From Marinospirillum perlucidum (GTDB taxonomy: Bacteria; Pseudomonadota; Gammaproteobacteria; Pseudomonadales; Halomonadaceae): 64,000 nucleotides of DNA. Positions within the stretch are counted from its first letter, which is position 1. Each line of letters starts with the position of its first letter. Shown here piece by piece: positions 44,735-54,304 of the stretch. Where the stretch lies: positions 1 to 64,000 of the forward strand of contig NZ_QFWJ01000001.1 of assembly GCF_003336805.1 (NCBI RefSeq). Direction: 5' to 3'. The position numbers and the translations under genes were made by a program. The notes beneath the pieces are model-generated. The model made no database searches. It worked only from the letters and a program-made list of their open reading frames with translations, and was not told where the DNA came from.

Positions 44735-45427
44735 CTATTGGTTTTCAGCTGGGTGAGAGGGGCAGCCGGGGTGCTCGCCTGTGGCCGAGAGGTGTAGTCG
44801 GGAATACCAGGCTTCGGCTTCCCGCCCGGTGTTATCGGCATCGGTCATGATGGCCAGGGCCTGGATTTGTGGATCAGAGTTATTGAAATAGCGGGCAAAG
44901 TCTTTTTGCAAGTGTCTGCTTTCAGGCAACCAGCGGTTGATCTCTGTCGGCCCGGATCGTAAAGCCAGCAGGTGGGCGCGTTCGGTGAAAGCACTGGGCC
45001 AGGCACTGCCTTGAGGTTGCTCACTGGCCCAGACATAATTCAGGGCTTGAACCTGCCAGCGGAAAAAACCGGTGGATGCCACCACATAGAGACGGGCAGG
45101 ATAATCATCGCCCTCGCGGGTGGTTTCATCGATGCCTGGATAGGTGTTGCTGACTTGCCAGCACCAGTGCAACCAGGGGGTTGCTGCCAGATCCACTTGT
45201 CCCTCCCAGACCAGACCGGATGCAGCTCCTTGGGTCTGGGCAAAAAGGACGGCAGTATTCCCGGCCTGAACACTCAGGTAGCGGGTTAGGTCGTGAAAGC
45301 TTTCACGTTCCCATTCCTCTAAGTCTGAGGGTGTAAACCCCGGTGGCTGTGATCCGGCTTGAGCGCCAGTCGCTACCCATCCCAGCAGTAGGCCAAGCAA
45401 CAGGGGTCGTGGTGATTTGCAAAACAT
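44735..45427 (-). CDS. DUF3047 family exported protein
   Basis: The 230-aa protein has a signal peptide (residues 1-24, ending in AGSQ). The DUF3047 pattern is HWCWQVSNTYPGIDETTREG, DDYPARLYVV, LNYVWA and AIMTDADNTGREAEAWY. The family is periplasmic and uncharacterised, and resembles carbohydrate-binding jelly-roll proteins in size. The start ATG 45427 is preceded by AGGATC. It stands alone, converging on the flavoprotein gene, with MITE copy C directly upstream. Confidence 0.83.
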   Translation of the reverse strand: MFCKSPRPLLLGLLLGWVATGAQAGSQPPGFTPSDLEEWERESFHDLTRYLSVQAGNTAVLFAQTQGAASGLVWEGQVDLAATPWLHWCWQVSNTYPGIDETTREGDDYPARLYVVASTGFFRWQVQALNYVWASEQPQGSAWPSAFTERAHLLALRSGPTEINRWLPESRHLQKDFARYFNNSDPQIQALAIMTDADNTGREAEAWYSRLHLSATGEHPGCPSHPAENQ

Positions 45428-45464
45428 GGCAAGATCCTCAGGCGATTAAGCAAAAACCAGCTGG

Positions 45465-45654
45465 GAAACCTCTGATTAACTATTGCGCTTGCTTATGCTG
45501 CGTTGAAATTGGCCTCAAAATGCTCATTTACTACTTGTAAACTCCGCTTTTTCGTTCAATTTCGCTGGCGACCTACACGGATGTAGGAAGTGCTGGAATT
45601 TATCAGGAATAAATTCAGCCCTAACCTGCGCTCATCACGTTGATCAGAGGCTCC
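45465..45654. repeat. 190-bp MITE, copy C
   Basis: The same unit as A and B. The right flank is CTAG (45655-45658) and the left is CTGG (45461-45464), one mismatch from a duplication. It lies between the divergent DUF3047 gene and the glycosyltransferase gene, so it could affect either promoter. Confidence 0.85.
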
Positions 45655-45702
45655 CTAGGCCTGTTAACTGCAGCTTAGGTTATTTAAATAGGGTGAAGCC
45701 AT

Positions 45703-46383
45703 TTGATTTTAGCCAGTCTTATTCTTCCTGTGCTTAATGAAGAGACTACTCTGCCGTCCTTGCTAACTGCCTTGCAACCCTTGAGAAGCGCCGGGGTGGA
45801 GGTGATTCTGGTGGATGGCGGCAGTCAGGATGCAACCTGCAAACTGGCTCTGGGGCAGGTGGATCAGCTATTGCAAGCACCTCCGGGCAGGGCGGGCCAG
45901 ATGAATCTGGGGGCTCAGGCAGCCCAGGGTCCTTGGCTGTTTTTTCTGCATGCGGATACCTCGCTGACCCCGGAGGCCAGTGATCGACTTTTGCAGGTGG
46001 CCGCTGGCGAAGAAGCGGCCTGGGGACGCTTTGATGTTTGTATTCTGGGGCAGGCAAGGTTGCTAAGACTGGTTGCCCTGCTGATGAACCTGCGCTCACG
46101 CTGGACCGGCATAGCAACCGGTGATCAGTTGATCTTTATGCATCAGGCGTTGTTTCATGCCCTGGGCGGTTATCCGGAGCAACCGCTGATGGAGGATATT
46201 GAAATCAGCAAGCGCCTGAAAAAGATGCAGCGCCCCTGGTGCCTGCGGGAAAAGGTGCTGACTTCGGGTCGGCGTTGGGAGCAAAAAGGCCTTTGGCGCA
46301 CCATCTTTTTAATGTGGCGTTTACGCTGGCGCTACTGGCGGGGAACTCCGGCCCGTGAACTGGTGAAGGCCTACTATCCATGA
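45703..46383 (+). CDS. GT2-like glycosyltransferase, TIGR04283 family
   Basis: The 226-aa enzyme has the GT2 fold: LILPVLNEETTLPSLL (about residues 6-21), VILVDGGSQDAT (about 34-45) and LFFLHADTSL (about 74-83) with the metal-binding DxD equivalent HAD. TIGR04283 members are named for arsenosugar synthesis, but a direct activity is not established in the sequence. The start is TTG 45703. It overlaps the next gene by 4 nt, so the two enzymes are made together. MITE copy C lies just upstream. Confidence 0.83.
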   Translation: MILASLILPVLNEETTLPSLLTALQPLRSAGVEVILVDGGSQDATCKLALGQVDQLLQAPPGRAGQMNLGAQAAQGPWLFFLHADTSLTPEASDRLLQVAAGEEAAWGRFDVCILGQARLLRLVALLMNLRSRWTGIATGDQLIFMHQALFHALGGYPEQPLMEDIEISKRLKKMQRPWCLREKVLTSGRRWEQKGLWRTIFLMWRLRWRYWRGTPARELVKAYYP

Positions 46384-46997
46384 CCCCGGAAATTGCTGTT
46401 TTGGCCAGAGCTCCGGTTCCCGGCCAGTGTAAAACCCGCCTTTTATCGGAATTCACCCCGGAAGAAGCTGCCGCGATCCAGGCGGAATTAACCAGGGATA
46501 CGCTTAGCCAGGCCCTGGCTGCTGACCTGGGGCCGGTGACTCTCTGGACTGCTGGAGATAGCGAGCATCCATTTTTCATGCAACTGCTTCAGCACTACCC
46601 GCAATTGCAGCTTAAGCCCCAACCTCCAGGTGATCTGGGCCAGAAGATGCACCTGATTTTTACTGCCACTGGCTGGCCCTGTTTGTTGCTGGGCAGTGAT
46701 TGCCCGGTGATTACGGCATCTCTCCTGCGGCAGGTGGCCGAGGCTTTGCGCCAGGTGGATGCTGTTTTTTTACCGGCAGAAGACGGAGGCTATGGTCTGG
46801 TAGGTTTGCACTCGCCCTGTCAGGGCTTGTTTAACCAGGTACCCTGGGGGAGTAACCAGGTCATGACAGAGACCCGCAAGCTCTTGCAAAAGGAAAAACT
46901 GGTCTGGTCGGAAGTAGCCAGTATCTGGGATGTGGATTACCCTGAAGATGTGCGACGTTATCAGAAATTCAAGGAAAAGGCTGAAGCAAGTCGGTAA
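46380..46997 (+). CDS. DUF2064/TIGR04282 glycosyltransferase-like protein
   Basis: The 205-aa nucleotidyl/glycosyltransferase-like protein begins EIAVLARAPVPGQCKTRLLS, the family start, and contains LLLGSDCPVI (about residues 101-110) and VFLPAEDGGYGLVGL (about 129-143). Its family (DUF2064, TIGR04282) commonly accompanies TIGR04283 enzymes and ArsS. It shares a 4-nt overlap with the preceding glycosyltransferase. The ArsS-like gene lies 9 kb to the left, so the pathway is split in this genome. Confidence 0.85.
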   Translation: MTPEIAVLARAPVPGQCKTRLLSEFTPEEAAAIQAELTRDTLSQALAADLGPVTLWTAGDSEHPFFMQLLQHYPQLQLKPQPPGDLGQKMHLIFTATGWPCLLLGSDCPVITASLLRQVAEALRQVDAVFLPAEDGGYGLVGLHSPCQGLFNQVPWGSNQVMTETRKLLQKEKLVWSEVASIWDVDYPEDVRRYQKFKEKAEASR

Positions 46998-47051
46998 GCC
47001 TGCTAAGCTTGACTGAATTGCTTGGTTTTTAGTTGGAGTAGGAGAGACGTC

Positions 47052-49289
47052 ATGTCCACAGGTCAGGGATGTTCCTTGTCTAGGTTGTGCATCCTTTTGT
47101 TTGCCCTGCTCCCTGTCTGGTCTGTGCAGGCCGAGCATCAGGTTAGGGTGGGCATCTATGACAATCCTCCCAAGATTTTTGTTTCCGATGCCGGTGAGCC
47201 CAGCGGGATACTGGTCGAGGTTCTGCAGGCTATTGCCTCACGGGAAGGCTGGACGCTGGAGTTTCAACCCTGTACCTGGCAGGAATGCCTGGCCTTGCTG
47301 GAAGCAGGCCAGCTGGATCTGATGCCGGATGTCGCCCTGAGTGAAGAACGTCTTGAGCGCTTTGCCTTTCATCAGGTTCCTGCCCTGGATAGCTGGTCGC
47401 AAATCTACCGGGACCCGGCGGTACATCTGGAGTCCTTGCTGGATTTACAGGGTAAGCGAATTGCATTGCTGGAAGGCAGTGTCCAGCAACCCGCCCTGAA
47501 TCATCTGCTGGAAGGTTTCGAGCTGGATTATATCCCGATAGCCGTGGCTTCTCTGGATGAGGCTTTTGCCCGGGTCGCTGCAGGCGAAGCTGATGCAGCC
47601 ATTTCCAACTACCAGTTCGGCGGTTATCGGGCAGCGGATTATGGGCTGCGGGAAACCCCGATCGTTTTGATGCCCAGCCAACTCTACTATGCGGCCCCTC
47701 AAGAGGAAGCCCATTTATTTCTGCCTACCCTGGATAGCTACCTGGAAGACTGGCGCTCCTCGGCTGCATCTCCCTATTACGATATCCTGCGTCGCTGGGG
47801 TGGCCGCGAACCGGAAACCCTTGTACCTGCTTATCTGACTCGAGTGTTAACAGCCCTGGTGCTATTGGGGTTGCTGCTGTTGGCGGGCGTCCTCTTCTTG
47901 CGTCGAAAGGTTCGGGAGCGTACACGCGAGCTGGAAGCCCTGAATCAGCATCTGGAGCACCTGGCTCACTATGATCTGTTAACCGGTCTGCCCAATCGTC
48001 TGCTTTTGACCGAGAAGCTGCAGATTGCCATGCAGGAAGCCGATGAGCGCCAGGAGCTACTCTTGGTTGCCTTTATTGATCTGGATGCTTTCAAACAGAT
48101 TAATGATCGTTATGGCAACAAAAGGGGAGACCAACTGCTCAAAGCCATCAGTCGTGAGCTGCAGTGCCACCTGGATGATCAGGCCTGTCTGGGGCGTGTA
48201 GGGGGTGATGAATTTGTTCTGGTTCTCAGGCAGCTTGAAGACTGCCAGACGGGTAAACACTTGAGTGGCCAGCTACTGAATTTGCTGGCCCAGCCCTTTC
48301 AGCTGGATTGTCTGCAGGTCAAAATTTCCGGCAGTATGGGGCTGTGCTTTTACCCTCAGGAAGGTATTTCCACGGCCGATCAGTTAATCCGTCAGGCTAA
48401 TCAGGCCATGTATCAGGCCAAGCTGGAAGGCAAGAATGGCTGTTATGAATTTGATGCTGAAAAAGACCGCTATGTGCGCGGCTATTACGAAACCCTAGAA
48501 AGAATTCGCCAGGGGCTGCATGAGGAAGAACTGCTGCTCTATTATCAACCCAAGGTGAATTTGCGTACAGGACGGGTAATCGGCGTAGAAGCCCTGATTC
48601 GCTGGCAGCATCCGCAACGCGGTCTCTTGCCGCCAGCAGCCTTCCTGCCGGTGGTGGAAGGGCAGCCACTGGATGCCGAACTGGGTCACTGGGTTCTGCA
48701 AAGGGCATTACAGCAGCTATCAGCCTGGCAGGCTGAGGGGCTGGTGTTGCCCATCAGTATCAATATTTCTGCTTATCATCTGCAAACACCTGATTTTGTC
48801 AGTCAACTCAGATCGGCTTTGGCGCACTTTCCACATCTGCGGCCAGAGCACCTAGAACTGGAAGTACTGGAAACCAGTGCGCTCGAGGATGTACTTCAGA
48901 TTTCCGAGGTGATGCGAGCAGTCCATAAACTGGGGGTGGGCTTTGCACTGGATGATTTCGGGACCGGCTATTCCTCCCTGACTTATCTTAAACGTCTGCC
49001 AGCCGATTTATTGAAAATCGACCGCAGTTTTGTGCTGGATCTGCTGGAGGATGAAGAGGATCGCGCCCTGGTGGAAGGGGTGATACGCCTGGCGGCCGCT
49101 TTTCAGCGTCAGGTGTTGGCTGAAGGGGTGGAAACCCGTGCCCAGGGTGAATGCCTCCTGCAACTGGGCTGTGAACTGGTGCAAGGCTATGGTATTGCCA
49201 GGCCCCTTCCTGCTGAAGAAATTCCAGCCTGGGTTGAGCGCTGGGAAAAAAATGAGGCCTGGGATTTTCAAAAATTGGTCAGTGCCTGA
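47052..49289 (+). CDS. Periplasmic-binding-domain GGDEF-EAL protein
   Basis: The 745-aa membrane c-di-GMP enzyme has a signal peptide, an SBP_bac_3-type sensory domain (about residues 30-265: VRVGIYDNPPKIFV, EFQPCTWQECLALLEAG), one hydrophobic segment (about 270-290), a GGDEF motif at 384-388 and an EAL motif at 513-515. EAL residues DDFGTGYSSL and KIDRSF are complete; the GGDEF domain also has its signature intact. Both activities are possible. The amino-acid-binding-type sensor suggests response to an extracellular metabolite. ATG 47052, after GGAG, is preferred. Confidence 0.92.
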   Translation: MSTGQGCSLSRLCILLFALLPVWSVQAEHQVRVGIYDNPPKIFVSDAGEPSGILVEVLQAIASREGWTLEFQPCTWQECLALLEAGQLDLMPDVALSEERLERFAFHQVPALDSWSQIYRDPAVHLESLLDLQGKRIALLEGSVQQPALNHLLEGFELDYIPIAVASLDEAFARVAAGEADAAISNYQFGGYRAADYGLRETPIVLMPSQLYYAAPQEEAHLFLPTLDSYLEDWRSSAASPYYDILRRWGGREPETLVPAYLTRVLTALVLLGLLLLAGVLFLRRKVRERTRELEALNQHLEHLAHYDLLTGLPNRLLLTEKLQIAMQEADERQELLLVAFIDLDAFKQINDRYGNKRGDQLLKAISRELQCHLDDQACLGRVGGDEFVLVLRQLEDCQTGKHLSGQLLNLLAQPFQLDCLQVKISGSMGLCFYPQEGISTADQLIRQANQAMYQAKLEGKNGCYEFDAEKDRYVRGYYETLERIRQGLHEEELLLYYQPKVNLRTGRVIGVEALIRWQHPQRGLLPPAAFLPVVEGQPLDAELGHWVLQRALQQLSAWQAEGLVLPISINISAYHLQTPDFVSQLRSALAHFPHLRPEHLELEVLETSALEDVLQISEVMRAVHKLGVGFALDDFGTGYSSLTYLKRLPADLLKIDRSFVLDLLEDEEDRALVEGVIRLAAAFQRQVLAEGVETRAQGECLLQLGCELVQGYGIARPLPAEEIPAWVERWEKNEAWDFQKLVSA

Positions 49290-49471
49290 AAACGGACTTT
49301 TTGAGGTTGATTTAAACGCAGTAGAAGGCAGGATTCACTCCTGATGAATCCCTGCACTTCCCACCGGCATGTGGGTCGCAGCACAGTAATCAATCAGAGC
49401 AGAGGCTTTCTAGCCGCGAGGGTGCAAACAGTCGGGATGTTGGCAAAGCAAATTTATCTGAGAGGAAGATC

Positions 49472-50485
49472 ATGCAATTAAGGAAGACAGCCCTTAGCTG
49501 GCTGCTGGGTGGTATTTCGACCCTGGGCCTGACCGGCCAGGTGCTAGCTGCACAAGCGGAGGAAGCTGCTTCCCCTCAGGAAGAGATCCCTCTGGAAGAA
49601 CGCCTGGATAACTATCGTTCCCAACTGAGAGAACTCTATGAAGACTACAGTCAGGAACTGGAAGCCTATCCTTTTGATTACAGTGATACCCAGCTGGAAA
49701 AACGCTTGCAACAGGAATTAAGGCTGGATTCCAACCCCTTTGCTTTTACCCCCCACCAACGCAATTACCTGCTGCCGTTCAGCTACACCTCTGATACCAA
49801 TGAAGAAGGTTTTGATGCCATTACCCAGGATGCTGATCTGCAACCGGTGGAAATCAAATTCCAATTCAGTCTCAAGGTGCCGGTCATGCAGCAGTGGCTT
49901 TCTGAAGAGGACAGCCTGCATCTGGCCTTTACCCAGACTTCCTGGTGGCAGGCCTATCATCGCGATGCCTCCCGCCCATTTCGGGAAAGTAATTACCAGC
50001 CGGAAATCTTCTATACCCACCGCAGTGATCTGCATTTTCTGGGCTTGCAGAACAACTACAATCGCCTGGGGATTGCCCATGAATCCAATGGCCGTACCAA
50101 TCCGCAATCACGCAGTTGGAATTACATCTATTGGTCGACTGCCCTGGCCAAGGGGCGCTGGATGCTGGAGTTCAGCCCCCGCTACAAGCTGCCCCGCATT
50201 ACCGGGGAGGCCAACAATCCGGATATCGAAGATTATCTGGGCTATTTTGATCTGACGCTGGCCTATGCCAACTGGAAGCAGGAATGGGTGGTGACTACCC
50301 AGGGTAATTTTGAAACGGAAAAAGGCGGGCTCCAGCTGGATTGGTCGTTTCCGATATTGGGACGTTTGCGAGGTCTGCTACAGGTCTATGGTGGCTACGG
50401 AGAAAGCCTGGTGGATTACAACCATGAGAATTATCGCATCAGCCTGGGCATCCAGTTTACCAATCAGCTCTTTGGTGAGAATTGA
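49472..50485 (+). CDS. pldA: Outer-membrane phospholipase A
   Basis: The 337-aa beta-barrel hydrolyses phospholipids that reach the outer leaflet. A signal peptide (about residues 1-26, QVLAAQ) and a helical acidic linker (about 30-85) precede the barrel. The catalytic set is His203, Ser205 and Asn217 in HESNGRTNPQSRSWN, spaced as in E. coli OMPLA. The C-terminus ends GIQFTNQLFGEN without the common aromatic end residue. It is slightly longer than E. coli PldA because of the N-terminal linker. Confidence 0.93.
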   Translation: MQLRKTALSWLLGGISTLGLTGQVLAAQAEEAASPQEEIPLEERLDNYRSQLRELYEDYSQELEAYPFDYSDTQLEKRLQQELRLDSNPFAFTPHQRNYLLPFSYTSDTNEEGFDAITQDADLQPVEIKFQFSLKVPVMQQWLSEEDSLHLAFTQTSWWQAYHRDASRPFRESNYQPEIFYTHRSDLHFLGLQNNYNRLGIAHESNGRTNPQSRSWNYIYWSTALAKGRWMLEFSPRYKLPRITGEANNPDIEDYLGYFDLTLAYANWKQEWVVTTQGNFETEKGGLQLDWSFPILGRLRGLLQVYGGYGESLVDYNHENYRISLGIQFTNQLFGEN

Positions 50486-50500
50486 ATGCCCTGCTGAGGT

Positions 50501-51115
50501 TTAGAGGGTCACCACCCGAAGTGCCAAGAGCAGGAGCAGGCAGCCAACCAGGCGATTGATCCAGATGGACTGGCGCTGTAACCAGGGCAGCACCTTGGAA
50601 TGCGAAAGAGCATAGGCTACCAGCAGATACCAGCCGGTATCGATCCCGCAGGCGGTGGCGGCCAGGATCAGCTTGGCTTCCAAGCTTTGTCCGGGCTGAA
50701 TGAACTGGGAGAAGAGGGCGATAAAAAAGATCGCCAGCTTGGGGTTCAAAAAGGCAACGAAGAAGCCATCACGCAAGGCCGCTTTAGTGCTGGTGGTGGC
50801 GACTTCTTCCGAGGTTTCCAGAGCACTGGCCCGGGTCGCTCTTAACGCCTGCCAGCCCATCCAGGCCAGATAGGCTGCCCCGGCATAAATCAGCAATTCA
50901 TACAGCCAGGGCAGCTGTTCCAGCAGGCTGCCCAGACCCAAAACAACCAGCAGGGCATAAAGACCCACCCCGGCCCCGTGGGCCAGGCCGGTCAACATGC
51001 CATGGCGGCGGGAACCCTGAAGGGTATGCCGCAGAACCACGGCCAGACTGGGGCCGGGTGACATGGCACCCAGCAGGCAGATACTGGCAACAGACATCCA
51101 GGCTGTCAGTGTCAT
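50501..51115 (-). CDS. LysE/RhtB-family amino acid exporter
   Basis: The 204-aa membrane protein has six hydrophobic segments. SICLLGAMSPGPSLAVVLRH (about residues 10-29) is the family N-terminal signature, and GFFVAFLNPKLAIFFIALFS (about 117-136) the central one. ATG 51115, with AAGGAG upstream, is chosen. It lies 19 nt after rnb on the same strand and could be cotranscribed. The exported amino acid is unknown. Confidence 0.9.
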   Translation of the reverse strand: MTLTAWMSVASICLLGAMSPGPSLAVVLRHTLQGSRRHGMLTGLAHGAGVGLYALLVVLGLGSLLEQLPWLYELLIYAGAAYLAWMGWQALRATRASALETSEEVATTSTKAALRDGFFVAFLNPKLAIFFIALFSQFIQPGQSLEAKLILAATACGIDTGWYLLVAYALSHSKVLPWLQRQSIWINRLVGCLLLLLALRVVTL

Positions 51116-51134
51116 GGATCTTGCTCCTTGGAAC

Positions 51135-53117
51135 CTAGGCGGCTGGTTGGGCAATCAGGTTGCGCTGATCGACACGAACCTCGGTCAACTCGACCTGCAG
51201 TTCATCGGTCAGGCGATAGATGATTTCATCTTTCAGCTGTACCCAGCCGTGATCGCCATCACAGGTCAATTCGTCCTTGTTGGCGTGGATGCTGGAGGCG
51301 GGGATAAACACCACTGCACCATTGGCCAGCAGACGGGCACGCATGCCGCCGCGATTGATGGCGATAATCTGGGCCGCAAAACGCTGACCGATCTGGGGTT
51401 CCAGAAAACGGGCATAGAGCCAGTCTTTGACGTCCCTTTCCGCCATGCGATTGATCTTGCGAGCCGCCGTGAGTTCTTCGGTCAGTTCGTCTTCCAGTTG
51501 TGGAGCCGGAGTATCCGCCAGCACTGCCTTGATCAGGCGGTGGTTAATCAGATCGCCATATTTACGGATGGGTGAGGTCCAGGTGGCATAGCTGCTAAAG
51601 CCCAGGCCAAAGTGGGGACCGGGTTCATTGGATAGCAGCGAGAAGCCCTGATGCTTGCGCAGACGTGAATCCAGCCAGCCGGAGGGGAGGTCATCCAACG
51701 CCAGGCGCAGATGGCGGAAACCGGCCAGGGTATCCAGATTTTCTGCTGTAAAGGCTTCGTCGTGGTAGGCCAGCCCCTGTTCTTCGATCAGTTCCAGCGC
51801 CTTGCCGACTTTTTCCGGATCAAAGCCGCGGTGGACATTGTAGATGCCCTTGCCCAGTTTCTGAGCCAGGAAGTCGGCCGCCGCGACGTTGGCCAGCAGC
51901 ATGGCTTCTTCCACCATCTTGTGGGCCAAGCGTCTTGCTTCCACTTCGATGTCAGTAACCCGGCCTTCGGCATCCAGAACAAAACGGTAATCGGGCTGAT
52001 CCTTGAACACCAGTGCGTTGTCATGCCGCCATTGCAGGCGGGTTTCGGCAAAGGCCTTGAGCTGGCGCAGTTGTTCGCCGATTTCATCGCTGGCCGGCTG
52101 CCAATCGCCTTGCTCTTCCAGCCAGTCAGAAACCAGTTGATAATCCAGTTTGGCTCGCGATTCCACCCAGGCTGCCTGAAAACGGGTGGTCTCCAGCAGC
52201 TTGCCTTGACTATCCAGTTCCAGGGTGGCAACCAGTGCCGGACGCCGAGCGGCCTCCTTGAGGGAGCAGAGGTCGTCAGACAACTCCTTGGGCAGCATGG
52301 TGACCGTGCGTGCAGGCAGGTAGAGGGTAAAAGCCCGGGTCTTGGCTTCAATATCAGCCGGGCTGCCTTCAGCGACATAGGCAGAAGGGTCGGCAATGGC
52401 GATCTGTAGCTGCCAACCACCTTCTTCACGGGGACGAATGCTCAGGGCATCATCCATATCCAGGGTGGAGGCACTGTCGATGGTAAAGAAAGGAATGTCG
52501 GTCAGGTCCTGCCTGTCCAGGGATTCAGGGTCGTTGAGCTGCCAGTCTTCTTCGATGACGGGCTGTTCATGGGGCAGGGCATGACGGGCCAGGATTACCC
52601 ACCAGGGCGCATAGTGGTCATCCTTCTTGGCGACCAGTTCAGTCACCTCGATAAAAAAGCTCTTGTCCTGGGGACGCAGAGGGTGGCGTTCCAGAAAAGC
52701 CACCACCCAGTCACCATCTTCCAGGTCGGCATCCTTGAGACCGGAGACACAACGGCCCTTCAAGGGCAGTTTCAAATTGGGGTGATCAGGCACTACGGCC
52801 AGCTTGCCTTGCACTCTTTGTACTCGGCCGACAAAACGGTTCAGTGAGGCTTCCAGCAGTTCCTCGGGTTCGGCAATTTCGCGCATCTCTCCGTTGCGAC
52901 CGGCTTCTTCACGCAGCAGGGCGCGCACCTGGTCACCATGCAGAACCTGTTTCATGTAGGGGGGGGGAACAAAAAAGCTCTTGCCGTCTTCGCATTCCAG
53001 GAAACCAAAGCCCTTGTCGGTTGCCTTGATTTTACCTTCTGCCCGGGGTGTGCTTTCGCGCAGCTGGCCTTTGAGCTGGGACAGGAGGTCATTATTTTTC
53101 AACAGTGCATTTTGCAT
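51135..53117 (-). CDS. rnb: Exoribonuclease II
   Basis: The 660-aa 3'-5' exoribonuclease has cold-shock-like N-terminal domains (ATDKGFGFLECEDGKSFFVP, about residues 33-52), an RNB catalytic domain (DIPFFTIDSASTLDMDDALS, about 207-226; the Asp cluster in DMDDA binds Mg) and a C-terminal S1 domain. Length and domain order match Rnb rather than the longer RNase R. The S1 domain starts near AQIIAINRGGMRARLL. ATG 53117 is conventional. Confidence 0.93.
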   Translation of the reverse strand: MQNALLKNNDLLSQLKGQLRESTPRAEGKIKATDKGFGFLECEDGKSFFVPPPYMKQVLHGDQVRALLREEAGRNGEMREIAEPEELLEASLNRFVGRVQRVQGKLAVVPDHPNLKLPLKGRCVSGLKDADLEDGDWVVAFLERHPLRPQDKSFFIEVTELVAKKDDHYAPWWVILARHALPHEQPVIEEDWQLNDPESLDRQDLTDIPFFTIDSASTLDMDDALSIRPREEGGWQLQIAIADPSAYVAEGSPADIEAKTRAFTLYLPARTVTMLPKELSDDLCSLKEAARRPALVATLELDSQGKLLETTRFQAAWVESRAKLDYQLVSDWLEEQGDWQPASDEIGEQLRQLKAFAETRLQWRHDNALVFKDQPDYRFVLDAEGRVTDIEVEARRLAHKMVEEAMLLANVAAADFLAQKLGKGIYNVHRGFDPEKVGKALELIEEQGLAYHDEAFTAENLDTLAGFRHLRLALDDLPSGWLDSRLRKHQGFSLLSNEPGPHFGLGFSSYATWTSPIRKYGDLINHRLIKAVLADTPAPQLEDELTEELTAARKINRMAERDVKDWLYARFLEPQIGQRFAAQIIAINRGGMRARLLANGAVVFIPASSIHANKDELTCDGDHGWVQLKDEIIYRLTDELQVELTEVRVDQRNLIAQPAA

Positions 53118-53158
53118 TCAAAAACCTGTAACGGTGGGATTGAAAAGAAATCGGAGGT

Positions 53159-53380
53159 TTATTCATCGGCAGAATTCAGGCGTTCTTCCTGGCGCTGTTC
53201 TTGTCGCAGTTCATTGAGATTCTGGGCTGCAAAGTGGCCATACCAGACCGGGGCGGTACCGATTAAAAAGCCCAGAACGGCAAGCAGACTGCCCAGAATT
53301 TTGCGTTTTGGGCGCAGGCTGAGTCCAACCAGAACAACGGCCAGGCCGATAAAATGCAAAAAGAAAATGCTGGGTGCCAT
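53159..53380 (-). CDS. Small membrane protein of unknown function
   Basis: The 73-aa protein has two hydrophobic segments (about residues 4-20 and 28-48) followed by a charged, coiled-coil-like tail (LRQEQRQEERL). I recognise no family. The start is ATG 53380. It lies 41 nt upstream of rnb on the same strand, so both may be cotranscribed, and it diverges from the nitrilase gene. Confidence 0.65.
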   Translation of the reverse strand: MAPSIFFLHFIGLAVVLVGLSLRPKRKILGSLLAVLGFLIGTAPVWYGHFAAQNLNELRQEQRQEERLNSADE

Positions 53381-53470
53381 AAATACTTCCTGAAGTTGTT
53401 GACAAGGGTTGTCGCGAGTAAACTGGTATTTTAACTGACTTAAGTCTGCTTTTCAGCGTTGGAGTGCCTT

Positions 53471-54304
53471 ATGATGCATCCCCGCAGTTTTTCCCATCAA
53501 GATGCCGCAGCAGTGGTTGCTGGCGTGCAAATGAATACCAGTGACGACTGGCAGGCCAATCTGGCCCGGGCCGAAGAATTGATCACCCAGGCTGCAGAGG
53601 CTGGTGCCGAGCTGGTGGCTCTGCCCGAGTTCTTTCCCCTGATTTCCGGCGACCGTCAGCTGAAGCTGGATCTGGCCGAAGAAGAGGGTAAAGGGCCCCT
53701 GCAGGAGGCGCTGGCCGCCCTGGCCGCACGCCTGGGCATTTGGCTGGTGGCCGGCAGTCTGCCCCTGAAAAGCTATGTCGCCGACAAGACTACCAATACC
53801 TGCCTGGTCTATGGTCCGGATGGCCGCCAGGTGGTTCGTTACGACAAGATACATCTGTTTGGTTTTCAAAAGGATGGTGAAAGCTACAACGAAAGCGAGA
53901 CGCTGGTTCCCGGCAATCAGCCGGTCACTTTTGATACACCTTTCGGCCGGGTAGGGCTGGCTATCTGCTATGACCTGCGTTTTCCCGAGCTGTTCCGGGC
54001 GCTGGATGAGGTGGATCTTCTGGTCATTCCTGCTGCCTTTACCGTTCCTACCGGCCAGGCTCATTGGGAGCTACTCCTGCGGGCTCGAGCTGTGGAAAAT
54101 CAGTGTTATGTACTGGCCCCGGCTCAGGTCGGTCAGCATGCCGATGGTCGCAAAACCTGGGGCCATACTCTGCTGATTGACCCCTGGGGAGAGGTGGTGT
54201 CCTGCTTGCCCCAGGGAGAAGGCAGCGTGCTGGGTGAGTTGAACAGCCAGCGTCTGCAGGAAATCCGAACCCAATTACCCGCCTTGAGTAACCGGCGTCT
54301 CTGA
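53471..54304 (+). CDS. Nitrilase-superfamily amidase (Nit1/deaminated-glutathione amidase-like)
   Basis: The 277-aa carbon-nitrogen hydrolase has the complete triad: Glu53 in LPEFFP, Lys126 in YDKIHLF and Cys166 in LAICYDLRFPEL. The Nit1-type pattern CYDLRFPEL and the final RTWGHTLL-like KTWGHTLLIDPWG match the branch that removes deaminated glutathione. ATG 53471 follows GGAG. The last 30 nt overlap the convergent DUF488 gene. Confidence 0.88.
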   Translation: MMHPRSFSHQDAAAVVAGVQMNTSDDWQANLARAEELITQAAEAGAELVALPEFFPLISGDRQLKLDLAEEEGKGPLQEALAALAARLGIWLVAGSLPLKSYVADKTTNTCLVYGPDGRQVVRYDKIHLFGFQKDGESYNESETLVPGNQPVTFDTPFGRVGLAICYDLRFPELFRALDEVDLLVIPAAFTVPTGQAHWELLLRARAVENQCYVLAPAQVGQHADGRKTWGHTLLIDPWGEVVSCLPQGEGSVLGELNSQRLQEIRTQLPALSNRRL

